Source of the DNA: Actinomycetota bacterium
GTDB taxonomy: Bacteria; Actinomycetota; Aquicultoria; Aquicultorales; Aquicultoraceae
Direction of reading: 5' to 3'
Assembly: GCA_030017355.1 (NCBI GenBank)
Contig: JASEIR010000146.1
Span: 1-5,406 of the forward strand
Length of the DNA: 5,406 nt
Shown here: in pieces, positions 5,337-5,406 of the stretch
Position numbering within the stretch: the first letter of the stretch is position 1
Layout: every line of letters starts with the position of its first letter
The notes under the pieces: generated by a model
What the model was told of the DNA's origin: nothing
Databases searched by the model: none
Seen by the model: the letters and a program-made list of their open reading frames with translations, nothing else
Made by a program: the position numbers and the translations under genes

Positions 5337-5385
5337 GACCGCCGACCGCTACTATGGGCTCCTTCGGAGCCCGACCGCCGACCGC
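5321..5385. repeat. 29-bp direct repeat, two copies 36 bp apart
   Basis: Copies at 5321-5349 and 5357-5385 are identical except for one base (T at 5336, C at 5372). Each consists of the hairpin core GGCTCCTTCGGAGCC, one variable base, and GACCGCCGACCGC. The variable base pairs with the base just outside the stem (A5320 or G5356), so the difference keeps the outer base pair: A-T in copy 1 and G-C in copy 2. Confidence 0.75.
5356..5372. repeat. Hairpin 2: GGGCTCC-TTC-GGAGCCC
   Basis: A perfect 7-bp stem with the same loop as the hairpin 36 bp to the left. The outer pair is G-C instead of A-T, a compensated change. Four contiguous heptamers follow it. Confidence 0.7.
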
Positions 5386-5406
5386 AGACCGCCGACCGCC
5401 GCTAAA

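Larger units (their letters stand above)
5307..5406 (-). repeat. Right-hand heptamer and hairpin repeat block
   Basis: Seven heptamers of consensus NGACCGC lie in three groups: one at 5307-5313, two at 5336-5349 and four at 5372-5399. They are the reverse complement of the GCGGTCN heptamers at the left end. The groups are separated by two hairpins. The single-unit group and the four-unit group are each followed by a CGCTTTA/CGCTAAA-like heptamer remnant (5314-5320 and 5400-5406). The block continues off the window edge. It occupies the upstream region of the MOSC gene, where a promoter would be expected, but no -35/-10 pair is recognisable. Confidence 0.75.

Noticed and set aside
5320..5372. 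Intrinsic terminators at the two GGCTCC hairpins
   Set aside because: Neither hairpin is followed by a T-run on either strand.
5307..5406. CRISPR array
   Set aside because: Units are 7 bp, or 29 bp in two copies 36 bp apart, so there are no spacers of about 30 bp between direct repeats and no cas gene.

Overview
The window holds five complete genes, all on the minus strand, between two blocks of short repeated DNA. In transcription order (right to left) they are a MOSC-domain protein (start 5282), a MogA/MoaB-family molybdopterin adenylyltransferase (start 4828), an archaeal-type DNA topoisomerase I (start 4157), an NAD-dependent malate dehydrogenase (start 2105) and the alpha (N-terminal) subunit of an iron-sulfur class I fumarate hydratase (TTG start at 1167).

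The source is most likely an anaerobic or microaerophilic bacterium. Genes are tightly packed and most have clear Shine-Dalgarno sites. GTG and TTG starts are used. A perfect TATAAT lies ahead of the topoisomerase gene. An oxygen-sensitive two-subunit fumarase and molybdenum-cofactor genes suit an anaerobe. The topoisomerase reads as the archaeal family rather than ordinary bacterial TopA, which points to a deep-branching lineage or an old transfer. I cannot name a phylum; an archaeal origin is less likely but not excluded.

Layout: 5283-5406 is repeat DNA upstream of the first gene, made of heptamers (consensus NGACCGC) and two 7-bp-stem hairpins in a 36-bp tandem arrangement. 4301-5282 is a two-gene molybdenum-cofactor unit whose reading frames overlap by 11 bp. 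4158-4300 is a real intergenic region with a sigma70-like promoter reading into topA. 328-4157 is topA-mdh-fumA, with 12-bp and 2-bp gaps, very probably one operon. 1-327 carries no gene: it holds a palindromic element at the left edge, several runs of 7-bp repeats in related sequence classes, and a small hairpin between two heptamer pairs.

Functionally, mdh and fumA encode consecutive steps linking oxaloacetate, malate and fumarate (oxidative TCA, reductive TCA or fumarate-forming fermentation). The fumarase beta subunit is not in the 327 bp downstream, so it must be encoded elsewhere. The MOSC and MogA pair would serve late steps or handling of the molybdenum/tungsten cofactor. The most unusual content is the non-coding DNA: phased heptamer repeats, in opposite orientation for one class at the two ends of the gene block, with hairpins placed between them. 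No defence system, mobile-element gene or CRISPR array is visible.
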